Shown: positions 33,763 through 48,055 of the stretch, piece by piece
Position numbering within the stretch: position 1 is the first letter of the stretch
How the letters are laid out: every line of letters begins with the position of its first letter
NCBI GenBank assembly: GCA_964019415.1
Contig: OZ025868.1
Span: 15,498,578-15,562,577, forward strand
Source: Ianthella basta
Lineage: Eukaryota > Porifera > Demospongiae > Verongiida > Ianthellidae
DNA length: 64,000 nt
Reading direction: 5' to 3'
Position numbers and translations under genes: made by a program
The notes under the pieces: generated by a model
The model's input: only the letters and a program-made list of their open reading frames with translations
Databases searched by the model: none
Told to the model about the DNA's origin: nothing

Positions 33763-35626
33763 TGTATATACATCTGTATCTTGTGCATTCAGAATTGCTC
33801 ACACAGGTATATCACAACACATTCACAAGCTAGACAAACACTGATAGTTTATACAAAACATCATGATTGTGCATGTGATTTCTATACATTCATAAGAGCA
33901 ACAACATTGAAGTTCCCAAAACCTAGTTATTTGCAACAAGGCTCTAATGGAGATATAGCAAAGCGCATCTCGCAGATTAATAAATTTTGAAAGTACAAAG
34001 ATTCTGATCCATTCGGCAGATCATTACAAAACTTGTTAAGCCCGCAAATGTACACATAAAGACCAATCATTCCATACTGGCATAAGTTTGAACACGTTTT
34101 AATGTGAAGTGTTCCATTAAACACTATTCTGTAACATCGATTGCTATCTTTGTTACATTCAAATTCATGCATGCCTGTGCAGTAATAGCTTTGTACAAGG
34201 TGCTAAACTGCTGCCTCTTATACAGTGTGCTGGTGACGTTGACAGTGCATAATTTTTCAAGTACTTTATGGACTCTATAGGAGACAACAAAGTGCTTCCA
34301 TCTTATTTCACACTCACAAAAACATGCGTCATTTCTCAGTTACCGTTACATTATCAAATCGTTTATGCATATGCATATGCATTGTTACACTAATATCTGT
34401 TTAAGTTCACATTACTGGTAAGTGTTCAATAAAACATTATTATGTAACATCAATCGTTGCAACATTCGAGACAATATCTGTATAAGTAGTTAGTTCAGTA
34501 CGAGGCACTGAATTGATAGCTACTGCATGTAGTGTGCTATATAGTGATAGTGCATAATTGTCTATGTGCACAATTATGTATATGCACTGCAAAATAATGA
34601 TACTCCTCCAATGAACCTGAATCCCTCGTAGCCACTTTGGTTCTCCCCTACTAGCCATTGTGGTACGTGTTTTGAGGAAATCCACGTTCCATGTGAATAG
34701 AGTTAACTGTCCTACTGTATTGTAATCACAAAATTACGATTCACTGCTGAGTTGTGTACCAAACCAGCTGAGTGTGCATTAGGATAGAGGTGCCCACTTG
34801 AGCAACATGTGCATGAAGTCCGATGACATACCTGCCCAATTGAATGGTATGCGATTGTTGCATTAATTCCATTGTGACTTGCGTATATATGTGACAGTTT
34901 CTGCTTGTTCCACCCAGTACAAGTCACTGAAGTGTTTCAATGCAGCTATACCCATAGTGCAAAGGTGATGCACTACATATTTTTCAAGTACACATGTGCA
35001 CTAATATAATAGTATTGCTCCAATAACCCAGCATCTATGACTGTATCAGATTCTTCTTAAAGGTTTCTGCTTCACTGCGATCCAACATGCAGTGTATTAC
35101 ACTGGAGAATGTGATGTGAATGATTGTGTGCTGTTGTGCAAGAGATATATATACAGTGAGGTTACACATGATCAATGGACATGCACAATTATGATGTAAT
35201 CAGCAATTTGCACCAAATTAATAAGGTATAATAATAATTGCAGTGAAGAATATGTTAAACAGATCCATTCAATTTTCTAAAAGCTCAAGTGGCTACGCAT
35301 AGAGTTGCACACATGCTTCACCAGAGCAGGAAACTCCTGTACTCAAAAATATATACACTCAAATTGCAATTTTCATGCCCCCACGTTCGCCCCAGACCAC
35401 TTAACCAACATGCTGGCTCTAAAAGACCTACAGTACGAAAACAGTCACAACGAGGACATTTCCATATGTGTCAACGTATAATATTTCACCAAAGGCCTGG
35501 GCACAAGGCTATCTTTTGCCATGCATGCATGCATGAATGTGCCATGGTACGCTTGCGACGTCAAATTGAGTGCATCATCTCTATAATATTTTAGTGACTC
35601 ATGTACAGTAATTGGAGGTGAATAAA
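33763..35626. other. Intergenic region with relics of receptor 3' flanks
   Basis: Segments at about 34,080-34,260 and 34,410-34,570 resemble the region after receptor 2 (36,820-36,980), including the TTCAATAAAACATTATTATG type polyadenylation area at 34,425. They look like 3' remains of receptor copies that have been lost. A segment near 34,680-34,760 resembles 33,385-33,440 and 37,515-37,575. No intact gene is seen. Confidence 0.45.
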
Positions 35627-35701
35627 ATGCTGTGGAGTAGGAAAGCGCTAACCACAGTTGGACTTCTACAAGTAAGGCGATCAACATATACTGACTGGAC
35701 T

Positions 35702-36721
35702 ATGGACAATCTCAGCAACTTCAGCAACTTCACATCTCCCTATCCACTGAACAATCCTGGGTTTGTGGTGTTCAATGTTATTATGTTACTGGGAGTGGTG
35801 TTTCCTGTGATTGCTGTGAACACAGTGATTCTGGTGGCCTTGGTATTAGACCCATTCGTTGTGAACGTAATCCGAATGGTGTTGGGAAGCATCTTGGTCT
35901 CCTGCTTCCTGTTTGCACTGGGGCTAGCCATGTACCACATTGCAGGGATCATCCTCTACCTTTCACCAGTAAACAACCCACCCACAGCTCCCTGTACTAT
36001 CACAGTATTCCTACTAGGCTTCGGAGGAGGAGCTAGATTAGCATTTATGGCCACATTTGCTGTTGTAGTCTACATCATTGTCAAGTATGGTGAAACCCCC
36101 AAGAAACACTTTGTGGTGGCTAGCTTTATAACAGTTGTTGTTCTGTGGATAATAGCCTTCCTTGGCAATTCTCCATTGCTATCGCAGGAAATCATCTCCA
36201 CTTGGTATGGTGGCTATATATCTTGTGGTATTTCTCCAAAGGCAACATCTACTTATATATACATTGGGCTGTATTTAGCCTGCTTTGGTCTCGTTCCTCT
36301 TTCTGTCACAGTCACAATTCTAGTCATCTCTTTTTGGTACATAAAGCGTCATACTGTCAAAGACATCAAACTGGAGAAGAGTATAGTTAAATTTGGTTTC
36401 TTTTTGCTCCTCGGCAATGGAATTAACTTACTTGGGCAGATTGCTCCTCTGATAATAACTGCCTCTGTTGATCCACAGCCTACACCCCCATGGCCAGATG
36501 GACCACCGTCTCATGCAGCGGTGACCTACATATCCTACACATTACTGAATATAGCACTCATCCCCACTCCCATTTTGGTTCTCATCTTCTTCAATCCCAT
36601 TCGTGAAAGACTGTGGCAGTGGTTGTGTTGTTGTGTGCCAAAGAAAAGAAAGGCCAAGTACATTCGTAACAACAACAACTTGGAAGTCCCCAGAATCAAG
36701 ACAGCTACCACGAGGCTCTAA
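35702..36721 (+). CDS. Seven-transmembrane receptor, paralogue 2
   Basis: It has the same length and architecture as the gene at 30,196 and is very similar along its whole length. It shares MDNLSNFSNFTSPYPLNNPG, the Cys pair, PTPILVLIFF in TM7 and the WLCCCVPKKRKAK tail. Differences fall mainly in the loops and in TM1 (AVNTVIL for VGNTVLL). An earlier in-frame ATG at 35,627 would add 25 residues, but paralogue 1 has no ATG there and the interval carries out-of-frame indels between the two. AATAAA follows at 36,832. A tandem duplication about 5.5 kb apart, both copies intact, suggests both are under selection. Confidence 0.85.
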   Translation: MDNLSNFSNFTSPYPLNNPGFVVFNVIMLLGVVFPVIAVNTVILVALVLDPFVVNVIRMVLGSILVSCFLFALGLAMYHIAGIILYLSPVNNPPTAPCTITVFLLGFGGGARLAFMATFAVVVYIIVKYGETPKKHFVVASFITVVVLWIIAFLGNSPLLSQEIISTWYGGYISCGISPKATSTYIYIGLYLACFGLVPLSVTVTILVISFWYIKRHTVKDIKLEKSIVKFGFFLLLGNGINLLGQIAPLIITASVDPQPTPPWPDGPPSHAAVTYISYTLLNIALIPTPILVLIFFNPIRERLWQWLCCCVPKKRKAKYIRNNNNLEVPRIKTATTRL

Positions 36722-36831
36722 AAGAGACAACAGTGATATCCATCTAACTTTGCACTTGTTTGCCGAGTATTACAGAGAGTGTCTCAAACATTTAGACTTA
36801 ATTGTTAAACTCACATTAATGTTACATGTTT

Positions 36832-36837
36832 AATAAA
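36832..36837 (+). terminator. Polyadenylation signal AATAAA of receptor gene 2
   Basis: AATAAA lies 111 bp after the stop codon and is followed by a GT-rich stretch (CCAATGTGGTGTTC), a usual arrangement for a cleavage site. Confidence 0.55.
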
Positions 36838-37996
<1,159 letters not shown>

Positions 37997-38031
37997 GATA
38001 GGCAGTGACACAACTCACTCAATTCCACTCA

Positions 38032-38351
38032 CCATCACAGCTGCACTGCTGGCTACTGTGCACTCTCCCATCACAGCTGCACTGCTGGCTACTGTGCACT
38101 CTCCCATCACAGCTACTCTGCTGGCTACTGTGCACTCTCCCATCACAGCTGCACTGCTGGCTACTGTGCACTCTCCCATCACAGCTGCACTGCTGGCTAC
38201 TGTGCACTCTCCCATCACAGCTACACTGCTGGCTACTGTGCACTCTCCCATCACAGCTACACTGCTGGCTACTGGTGCACTCTCCCATCACAGCTACACT
38301 GCTGGCTACTGTGCACTCTCCCATCACAGCTGCACTGCTGTCTACTGGTGT
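38032..38351. repeat. 36-bp minisatellite, second copy
   Basis: Unit number and variants equal those at 14,584-14,903. Minisatellites usually change fast, so identical arrays argue for a very recent or artefactual duplication. Confidence 0.95.
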
Positions 38352-38402
38352 ACTGTTAGGTCACATGTGAGCAGTCACTCTCAAAGCTCCATACTGTACC
38401 TC

Positions 38403-41400
38403 TCACTTCCCATGCTTGGCATCCTTGAGTCTCTCCATCAACATATCTGCAGGCATTGGCTCACTGTTGGCTCCTTGTCGGTAGTAGGCAACAGTTTTGT
38501 CACGAGAAAGGAGAACAACTTCATTATGCGGAGTCACACAGATGTCAAAGCGCCATCGTCCAATTGGCTCTCCGGAGCTGTTCAGAAGTTGCACTGGTTG
38601 AACCCTCACAAACCGTGACTGGACAGCTGGATAGAAATCCTGCAGTAGTTGGCCAAGCCTTGTTTGCAACTTATCAATGAAAACTGCCTTGTTGAGGTCC
38701 AGTCCCTCCTCCACTGTGTTGTCGCTGTCTCTGATACCAAAATGTACAGTGCCCCTGGTGTGGTGGTTCAGCATGGCATTGATCTCCTTGCTGTGCTCTA
38801 CCACTTTCTTGAGGACTTCACTTATGTCTTTACAGGGACGCATTGGTGGTGGCTTCTTGCTCTTGCCTGCTGGAACCATGAGGGTCTTGTACTCGTGGTT
38901 ATCAGTTTCTGGACCAACATCAGCATCAACAATAGCTGCATTGGGATGCCACAAACCATCCTGCTCCTCCACCACACAACTGTCTACGGGCTGTCCACCA
39001 AGGAGTTTTATCACAGCCATCTTCACAGATTCATGCCCACCTTGAGTAGGATCACATACCTTTATCAGTGATGTATAAAGTACAAACAGCTCACTACGAT
39101 ACCTCAGAAACACATTTTGAGGTATATCCGCCCACACTCCTGGACGTCCACCTGCCCCCTCAATCAATGCAGCTATGTCATGGAGTTCAAACTGCTGAGC
39201 TAGATCAAGAGGTCTTAGACCATTTGGCAAGTATTCATTGACTGTTTCCTTCAACACAGGGTGGGACAACAGCTTAGTGATAAATAAACTGTGGTCGTTA
39301 GCACCCTTTCGGATTGAAGAGTCAGCAAAATCCATTCTGAAGCATTTCAATGACAGCAGTGATATGTGCAATGGGCTTAAGGAATCCCCATCCAATAAAC
39401 AGAGCTGGTCAATGAAGGGAACACCTTCAGCACGGTGGAAATAATGCTTGGCACATCTCACTGCTGCAGGCATTAAACATTCATCAGAAGCAACTAACTC
39501 AATGAATTGGTCTTCCAGGAATACACTGTCTCCACAAATGGCACACAAACACAGCACTTTGTATGCATCAACCAGACCCTTAGTGATCAAGGTTGCTAAA
39601 GCACCCCTCAGCCCTTCTCCACTGCTGCCAATGCCACATGCCTCACAGAACTGGCTCAGTTTGCTGGCATGACCACCAACAAAGCACTGTTCAAATGTAG
39701 ACACTGAATGAGTGTCTCTGTCAGTGATAGCCCCACCTTTGGATGTTAGCAATTTGACCATGCCCACCTGTCCACCCTGCATAGCATACATGACAGGTGT
39801 CTCACCAACTGAATCACAAACAGTAATGAGATTACAGTCAGTTTGTACCTCCGCAGATGCTACGTTAATTGTGGTCAAATCAGGTTCATAAGTGTCATCC
39901 TCCAAAAGGACTTCAACAGTCTCCATATGTCCATTAAAGGCTGCTTGATGAAGTGGAGTCCCATATTCACCAGCAACCACTGACTTGGTCACACCAAGTC
40001 TGATCAGTTCGTGAACTGCTTCCGTTCTACCATAACCAGCAGCGAAGTGGAGGGGAGTACAGCCGTTCACTTTCACTGCATTCACATCACATCCTCTGTC
40101 TACCAATTTTCTCACCACTTCAACATTGCCACGTTGAGCTGCAAAATGTAGAATAGTGGATCCATCACTGTTCACTGCATCAATAAGACACCCTTCCTCC
40201 AACATGGCTGAAACAGTCTCCACATGTCCCTCAAGTGCCGCTTGATGAAGTGGAGTCCCAATATTACCAGCAACCACTGACTTGGTTGCTCCCAATTTGA
40301 TCAGTTCATGAACTGCTTCTGTTCTACCACAAGCAGCAGCGCAGTGGAGGGGTGTACAGCTGTTTGCTGAAACTGCATTCACATCACACCCTCTGTCTAC
40401 TAAAATCCTCATTACTTCAACATGACCACCTTGAGCTGCAAAATGTAGAACAGTCTCCCCATTACTGTCCACTGCATCAATAGGACACCTTTCTACCAAC
40501 ATAGCTTCAACAGTCTCTACATGTCCTTTAAGGGCTGCTTGATGAAGTGGAGCACCACAATTACCAGCAACCACTGACTTGGTTGCACCGAGTTTGATTA
40601 GCTCATGAACTGCTTCTGTTCTACCACGAGCACCAGCAGAATGGAGGGGAGTACAGCCGTTTGCTTTCGCTGCATTCACATCACACCCTCTGTCCACCAA
40701 CACCCTCACTACTTCAACATGACCACCTTGAGCTGCAAAATGTAGAACAGTCTCCCCATTACTGTCCACTGCATCAATAGGACACCTTTCTACCAACATA
40801 GCTTCAACAGTCTCTACATGTCCTTTGAGGGCTGCTTGATGAAGTGGAGTACCACAATTACCAGCAACCACTGACTTGGTTGCACCAAGTCTGATTAGTT
40901 CACGAACTGCTTCTGTTCTACCACGAGCAGCAGCAGAGTGAAGGGGAGTACAGCCGTTTGCTTTCACTGCATTCACATCACACCCTCTGTCTACTAAAAC
41001 CCTCATTACTTCAACATGACCACCTGCAGCTGCAAAATGCAGAACAGTCCCTCCATCACTGTTCACTACATCAATAGGACACCCTTTCGCCAACATAGCT
41101 TCAACAGTCTCCACATGTCCATTAAGGGCTGCTTGATGAAGTGGAGTCCCACAATTACCAGCAACCACTGACTTGGTTGCACCAAGTCTGATTAGTTCAC
41201 GAACTGCTTCTGTTCTGCCACAAGCAGCAGCAGAGTGGAGGGGAGTACAGCCGTTTGCTTTCACTGCATTCACATCACACCCTATGCCTACCAACACCCT
41301 CACTACTTCAACATGACCACCATATGCTGCTGCATAATGTAGAACATTGGCTCCAACACTGTCCACTACATCAATAGGACACCCTTCCGCCAACATGGCT

Positions 41401-41792
41401 ACAACAGTCTCCACATGTCCCTTAACGGATGCTTGATGAAGTGGAGTACAACACTCTCCAGCAACCACTGACTTCGTTGCTCCCAATCGAATCAGTTCCC
41501 AAACTGCCTTTGTCTGTCCCATTCTAGCAGCCCAGTGCAGTGGAGTGAGCCCTCTACCATCAACTGAGTCTACATCACATCCCCTCCTGATGAGAAGTCT
41601 CATTGTGGTCACGTGACCACCCTCTGCTGCCCAATGCAATAAATACTTCCCCTCATCATCCTTAGTGTCAATTGGGACACCTCTGTCTAACAGGTCTACA
41701 ACAGTTTCTGTCTCACCAGTTCTGACAGCTCTAATTAATGCATGTTTGTTGACAGCCAATTGCCGAGCAGTTGCAGCAGGTGACTGGTCCAT
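38403..41792 (-). CDS. Ankyrin-AlbA_2 protein, duplicate of 14,955-18,344
   Basis: The 1,129-residue translation is identical to that of the first copy: helical leader, about 20 ankyrin repeats, Cys-containing linker, further ankyrin-like helices and the Schlafen-type AlbA_2 domain (GTVHFGIRDS near residue 1,014). Domain notes are given with the first copy. If the duplication is real, the cell has two genes for one protein; if it is an assembly artefact there is only one. Confidence 0.88.
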   Translation of the reverse strand: MDQSPAATARQLAVNKHALIRAVRTGETETVVDLLDRGVPIDTKDDEGKYLLHWAAEGGHVTTMRLLIRRGCDVDSVDGRGLTPLHWAARMGQTKAVWELIRLGATKSVVAGECCTPLHQASVKGHVETVVAMLAEGCPIDVVDSVGANVLHYAAAYGGHVEVVRVLVGIGCDVNAVKANGCTPLHSAAACGRTEAVRELIRLGATKSVVAGNCGTPLHQAALNGHVETVEAMLAKGCPIDVVNSDGGTVLHFAAAGGHVEVMRVLVDRGCDVNAVKANGCTPLHSAAARGRTEAVRELIRLGATKSVVAGNCGTPLHQAALKGHVETVEAMLVERCPIDAVDSNGETVLHFAAQGGHVEVVRVLVDRGCDVNAAKANGCTPLHSAGARGRTEAVHELIKLGATKSVVAGNCGAPLHQAALKGHVETVEAMLVERCPIDAVDSNGETVLHFAAQGGHVEVMRILVDRGCDVNAVSANSCTPLHCAAACGRTEAVHELIKLGATKSVVAGNIGTPLHQAALEGHVETVSAMLEEGCLIDAVNSDGSTILHFAAQRGNVEVVRKLVDRGCDVNAVKVNGCTPLHFAAGYGRTEAVHELIRLGVTKSVVAGEYGTPLHQAAFNGHMETVEVLLEDDTYEPDLTTINVASAEVQTDCNLITVCDSVGETPVMYAMQGGQVGMVKLLTSKGGAITDRDTHSVSTFEQCFVGGHASKLSQFCEACGIGSSGEGLRGALATLITKGLVDAYKVLCLCAICGDSVFLEDQFIELVASDECLMPAAVRCAKHYFHRAEGVPFIDQLCLLDGDSLSPLHISLLSLKCFRMDFADSSIRKGANDHSLFITKLLSHPVLKETVNEYLPNGLRPLDLAQQFELHDIAALIEGAGGRPGVWADIPQNVFLRYRSELFVLYTSLIKVCDPTQGGHESVKMAVIKLLGGQPVDSCVVEEQDGLWHPNAAIVDADVGPETDNHEYKTLMVPAGKSKKPPPMRPCKDISEVLKKVVEHSKEINAMLNHHTRGTVHFGIRDSDNTVEEGLDLNKAVFIDKLQTRLGQLLQDFYPAVQSRFVRVQPVQLLNSSGEPIGRWRFDICVTPHNEVVLLSRDKTVAYYRQGANSEPMPADMLMERLKDAKHGK

Positions 41793-42010
41793 CTGTACAG
41801 TTTATAAGTCTCTTTACAGAGCAAGAGAAGTAAAGGGAAAGGATTCTCAAGTGAGGTAGGATTGAAATGTTCCATGAACACAACGGGTGATATTCAGAAC
41901 ACATGACCATGGATGTGTGTGATATCGCTAACTATTTAGGATTACTGCAATTTCAAACATTAAATAAGAATTATGAGTGAGCCGCACTCAAAGGTGAAAT
42001 TGAGGGCCGT

Positions 42011-42415
42011 CATCATTAATTTACTGACACATGCTTGTCTGTACATTCCCCAATATTGCAATGTGTAAATGGCCATCGTCTGCAACACCAGACAGTACAC
42101 AGGAGGTTCAGAGACGTGGTCACAGCCAGTGAAAGTGTTTGTGATCTATGTAACAGCTTGTCTCAGTGGCTGGAGTGCTGCTGCTTAGAGGAGCATCTCA
42201 CCAAAGGTAAGTACAAGTCAGTAGCATGGTGTGCTGTCTGTTCACTTGGACATATAATGGTTCTTGTTACAGAAACACTTATACCATTCTCCTCTATTGT
42301 TATAAAAAATACAGTTGAGGCATTCCTTCTAATTCCAGCCCTGTTCTATTTGAATGAGAATTGTCACCACCTGGTGATCATGCAAAATAACAGAACTAAT
42401 AGCAGTGGGTATTAG
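42011..42415 (+). CDS. Conserved exon-like ORF, duplicate of 18,563-18,967
   Basis: Same sequence as the first copy, with the apparent 66-bp intron at 42,207-42,272. It stands head to head with the ankyrin gene at about 220 bp. Function unknown. Confidence 0.38.
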
Positions 42416-43507
42416 TAGCCTCCATTTCTAGGTAGACGGTTCACGGTACACAAATTTGATGCCCATTTTTGTGTGACAATGGGAACAGTTCTCTCCTCTA
42501 TTATTGCAAGCGTTAGCCTGTTTCAGAATGGTTGTCCGGATAGCATTTAACTGTAAATTGTATAATGTCACAGTGTGACATGTTAGTGTGATTGAGTGGT
42601 GGATGTGACTAGATATGACACAGTAGACGTCACACCACTGTATGACGTTGCATAATGCCATTAAGCCATTTGCCATTACCATTCGCCATTCTGTGATTGG
42701 GTCAGAGTTTCTCTGCACTACAGCAAGAACCTAATTCGGTTCGTTGTCACACACAGTAGTACCCTGCCTTCCTCCAAGGTAGGCTAGTAGCACGTCAAAG
42801 TCCCATCTTGCCCCAAAGTGGATCACCTCGTTTTACATGACCGGAATACCCCATGCTACTCTAATGACATAGTGCGACGTGTGGTTTAGTCCTGAGCGAC
42901 GCATATGACTAAAATGACAAGGTATACATCACAATGTTGCACAATGTTGTTACACCATTTGCCTTATCATTTGAAATTTGGACAAACATTCTGAAACCGA
43001 CTGTAAGGCTTCCCCGTAGTTAGATACCTACCCATGAGATTCAGATCATTTATGATTGGAATCAAACCGGTCACCTGTGACTCCACCAACACCACTGACA
43101 CACTGTCATAATACGCCACACATAGCACTTACCAATGATCCACTAACGGAGATCACAAGCCGAGACTCCAAGACCGTGATGTGATCAGATTCGACTGTCG
43201 CTCGTTCCCCCTCCACCTCAAGAGAACGTAGGCCGATGCAGTTACAAATAGCCCTGTCGTACTCACTCACGGACGCCGACTACGAATAAACTTGACCATC
43301 TATACGTACAGCTCTCGCGTCGGTCCTAGCTCGTCCTATCCCTTGTTAGCCCAAGTGAGAATAGATCTTTTCTGCCTCGATCGCTACTCTGTGCGTAAAA
43401 GTGACTAGGGTAATCCCCTCAGCGCGTCCCCAATTGTCTGACGTCGATCCCAAATTAGGAGACTGATTGGCGACTCCCACAGTCCTTGTTTCCCGAAATA
43501 GAACAAA
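42416..43507. other. Intergenic block, duplicate of 18,968-20,059
   Basis: Same sequence as in copy 1, uninterrupted by the Helitron-like insertion found in unit 1. No gene is supported. Confidence 0.45.
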
Positions 43508-43509
43508 TA

Positions 43510-46117
43510 CCGTATATCGCAAAATTTCCGCCACCTAAAATTTTCGCGAATCGCTGTCAAAACGGGTGTCAAAAATGTTGGGAGTAAAAATTTAGCGAAC
43601 GAGACTCTATATACGTACAAGGTAGACATTAAAGCCTTTTTAGTTTAACTATCAGGAGCAATCGCTTCTGAATTCGAAATTCAGCCAAACGAAAGAGCTA
43701 CGCCACGGCTGTTTCGCACCATATAAATTGTGGCATCTCAGTTTTGGTTTGGAAACCGGGAACAGGCGGCGAGACTGAGCTCGAGGTTTAAACGGCAAAA
43801 GGGAATAAGCTTTTACTCCACGGAAACTCTACCAATGCAGGGTTAACGTCGGTACGCAGCAGAAATGACAGGTTTCCAGTGAGTCCTAGCCTTTAAAGCG
43901 TAGTTTTTACTACCACAATGGCGAAATTACAGCCGACCCTGGCATTATTTAATCTTCTCCTAGCGCTCTTCTACCAGTTTTCACGCTATCGTGCTATACC
44001 TTGTATGAAAGCCCAAGGTGTCTATAACATGGCGGTGAAGTGCCTGTTCTACGGCGCATCGCAGATTTTAGGTTATGAGTGCTAATACATAGAGCATCAT
44101 GTTGCAATATGTACAAATACGGCTAGCTGCATAACTATAGAGCTACAGTGAGTGCACAATGCCTACTGCAGTCACCATTTGTCTGTGTGATGCAATCTGC
44201 CTGTTACTCTCAACAGTGCCATGATACTGTGTGCATATGTTAAGTAAAGACAGTTTAGCTACACGTTGTTCAATGTTTGTGCCATGTACGTAGCTATAAT
44301 AGCTGGCTACAAGATTGGGCTTCCATCATGCCAGTTTCATACTTATAATTGCTAGTTAACTGTTCAAGTTCCTAAGTAATTCTTGTTTCATTGCTTGGCC
44401 ATGGTCTTGTCAGAGTTCCACTTTGGTTGCTGCATGGGGCATAGTGCATTGTACCGTTTGTCTAGTAAAAGCCAGGTGACACCACATGCATGACACCTTA
44501 CTGCATTTGTGCTTTCAAAAACACTTGTTAGTCCTGCATTCTCTTGAGAGATCAATTTGTTGGGTTCTTGTTTTTGCTTTCCTCTCTCAACATATAAAAT
44601 TAGAGCATTCATGTAACGCTTATGTGTAGTACTACATGTATACACGTGTGTACTTATACAGTGCATCTCATAAGGCTTGCCTTCATTACATGCACTAAAC
44701 TACTGTGTGCTGCATTGGAAGATGACACCCCTCCCAAGCCCAATCACCCACTGATCACTCCTCATGTCACTAATGGTCAAGTGAATTCTTTTTTATGTTC
44801 TACTTAGGAAAGTGCATATGTAAGTGTTATTGCACACATGTCCACCATGCACCCAACCGGTGGTACGATTCAAGGAATGCTTAGTACTAAGTTTATTGTC
44901 ACAAAAAGATATCCTAAGGAGCAGTTCAGATAGGTAGTATGCACTGCATCATGTAATTCCAAAACCATTTCAATTGCTTGTGTGGGAGCACCGACCACTA
45001 CTGCTGACCTCCATAATTTTCACAGTCTGTTGTTCATGTACGGATACCTGTGGTTGCTGTTTTACTATTATTATGTGCCTGCACTCTCCCTGCACAGATT
45101 CATTTGTGCTGCAGGCCATCTTAATGCATTGGGAAGGATATCATCTTGAGATCGGAGTACTGAACTGCATTGAAATGGCACTCACCAAGTCATTATCAGC
45201 TAATAGATAATGCAAGAAGGCTAACCCTTGACATTACTCATTTCCATTATCTTTCTGTACTTTATTTTTAAAAATGTTGTATACAGATTAAGACATGATA
45301 CATATTTACACACTTAGTTGTCAAGAATAAGAAGCTCATCGAACAAAAAACATGCATATAACAAAAATCTGCCTACAAGGTACCTCATGATCAGTAATAG
45401 GTATAGGTACAAGAGCATGTGTGTATGTACGCCCAGCTGAGCAGCTGGCATTTGTTTATCTCTATGCTAAATGTATGTTGTTGAGAACCACTGCCACCAG
45501 CACTAGCTTACAATAGTTATTGGTAGTACTAGCTAGATACCGATTATAATCATTCGCGTGGGCTAATGTCTGTGACGGCCGTGAAATACGATGCTCCATG
45601 TATTAGCACTTGTAACCTAAAATCTGCGATGCGCCGTAGAACAGGCACTTCACCGCCATGTTATAGACACCTTGGGCTTTCATACAAGGTATAGCACGAT
45701 AGCGTGAAAACTGGCAGAAGAGCGCTAGGAGAAGATTAAATAATGCCAGGGTCGGCTGTAATTTCGCCATTGTGGTAGTAAAAACTACGCTTTAAAGGCT
45801 AGGACTCACTGAAAACCTGTCATTTCTGCTGCGTACCAACGTTAACCCTGCATTGGTAGAGTTTCAATGGAGTAAAAGCTTATTCCCTTTTGCCGTTTAA
45901 ACCTCGAGCTCAGTCTCGCCGCCTGTTCCCGGTTTCCAAACCAAAACTAAGATGCCACAATTTATATGGTGCGAAACAGCCGTGACGCGCTGTTTGTTGA
46001 TCCGCCATCTTATTATGACATCACTCGCATACACAAGTTATTATAATAGGTATTATATGCATATACAATTCGCGATACAAACTTTCGCGAATTTCGCGAA
46101 CATTTTGCGATATACGG
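43510..46117. mobile_element. Fold-back DNA transposon, duplicate of 20,062-22,669
   Basis: It has the same ends (CCGTATATCGCAAAATTT), TA flanks, long internal inverted repeats and interior as copy 1, at the same place in the unit. It was therefore present before the block was duplicated. Confidence 0.85.
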
Positions 46118-46267
46118 TACACTGTTAGTAGGAATTATGACGTCATTAATTAAATGTCATGGTTGTCAAGTGCAATGCACAGCATATATACATCACACAC
46201 ACATTGAGGGGAGTTTGGGGTGGTTTGTAAAGTACAGAGGAGGTGGTGGTCACTGTAGTGGGGCTAG

Positions 46268-46530
46268 CTACACCACGGAGGGCTGCACTAGTTTGCTGCT
46301 GATTTCCCGAATCATGGTCTGGTAGACATCAACATCTCCCTGCGTGTGGAGTAGCTCCAGGTTAATGTGGCCATTGGAAGTTTGACTGAGGACAATCTTG
46401 AGCACTGTGCTGTTGTACTGTACGAGGAACTCACTTGGGGACACACGGTGGTGGGAGAGGCCGATGTTAGTCAGCACAGCATCCAGCTGTTTGCAAGCAG
46501 CTGACAGATATGCCTCAGTGGAGGGAGGGG
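46268..46530 (-). CDS. Final SIK-like exon, duplicate of copy B
   Basis: Open over 263 bp and identical in translation to the exon at 22,820. Confidence 0.58.
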
Positions 46531-46668
46531 CTGGGGAGGAGAGGGAGGAGGGGAAAGTGGGTAACCTGCTAAAAGAGTGTTGTACAGTCAAGATGATAAA
46601 GATGGGGCTATGACTCTAACTAGATACCTGTCCAGTGCTGTTGTGGCACCTTCACATTGACATTCATG

Positions 46669-46685
46669 AACACACACACACGTGA

Positions 46686-46717
<32 letters not shown>

Positions 46718-46776
46718 GTGAGCACGCGCACACACACACACGTGAGCGCGCGCGCGCACACACACACACGTGAGCG

Positions 46777-46836
<60 letters not shown>

Positions 46837-46857
46837 AGCGCGCGCACACACACACAT
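46669..46857. repeat. CA/CG microsatellite
   Basis: The same pattern as 23,221-23,406, 2 bp longer. Confidence 0.9.
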
Positions 46858-47609
46858 TCAACTCATAAGAGATGTACTACAGTCTTGTGATTAGACACTC
46901 ACCCACACACACTGAGTGATGTTCACTGACACACTCAACTCTCAACACACACCTTGATGTACACCCTAGGACGGACATACCAGAGACATCCTCACACACA
47001 CACAACCTAGACACGCCTCCTGACACACCCATGGATAACCTCACACACACCCCGAGACGTCTTCACACACACCAGAGACACGCCCCCTGACACACCCACC
47101 TGGTGCCTCCATGTTGCTCTGACCATGCACTGGATTCCCATTAGTCACTGCATTAGACACCACCACACTACATCCGTGGTGGAGCTGTGTTTGAAGGGGA
47201 GGGGCAACGGATGTACATGCTTGCCCACTTCCCAGCGCAGCCACGTACACCTACCACAGAAGCTCTATAAAGGTTCCATTCCAGCATATCCTGTACCTGT
47301 CTATGATTCCAGAAATGACAATCGCTAAATTAGTAGCTAACCACACTACTCCTGGTCACATGCATGCAATTAAAAATGACGTAATGACACTACTGTGCTA
47401 CTGATACTGAAGGAGGGAATTGCTTGAGCACCACATCCGCCAACAGATAAGCCTCAATGGAGGGAGGGGCTGGGGAGGAGAGAGAGGAGGAGACAGTGCG
47501 TATCGTAGAGTCAAGATAATACAGATGGGGCTATGACTCTAACTAGACACCTATCCAGTGCTGTTGTGGCACCTTCACATTGACATTCACTTTCACATTC
47601 ATGAACACA

Positions 47610-47860
<251 letters not shown>

Positions 47861-47958
47861 CTAGCACAGGTCAGAGAGGTGCTGTAGCTGACATGGGGCA
47901 CTCCTCCCACAATCCCTTGGACCCCACCCACACCAGACATTAGACTGTGGACACTCAC

Positions 47959-48055
47959 TGGCTTGTATGTGATGTGTGACTGAGGCAGCCGACCATACTG
48001 TTTCTGCATCACATGAGGTTTACGAAAGTCTTCCTTGATCTGACGCATGCTCCCA
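47959..48055 (-). CDS. Unassigned exon, duplicate of 24,509-24,605
   Basis: Same splice sites and same translation (SMRQIKEDFRKPHVMQ) as in the first block. Confidence 0.45.
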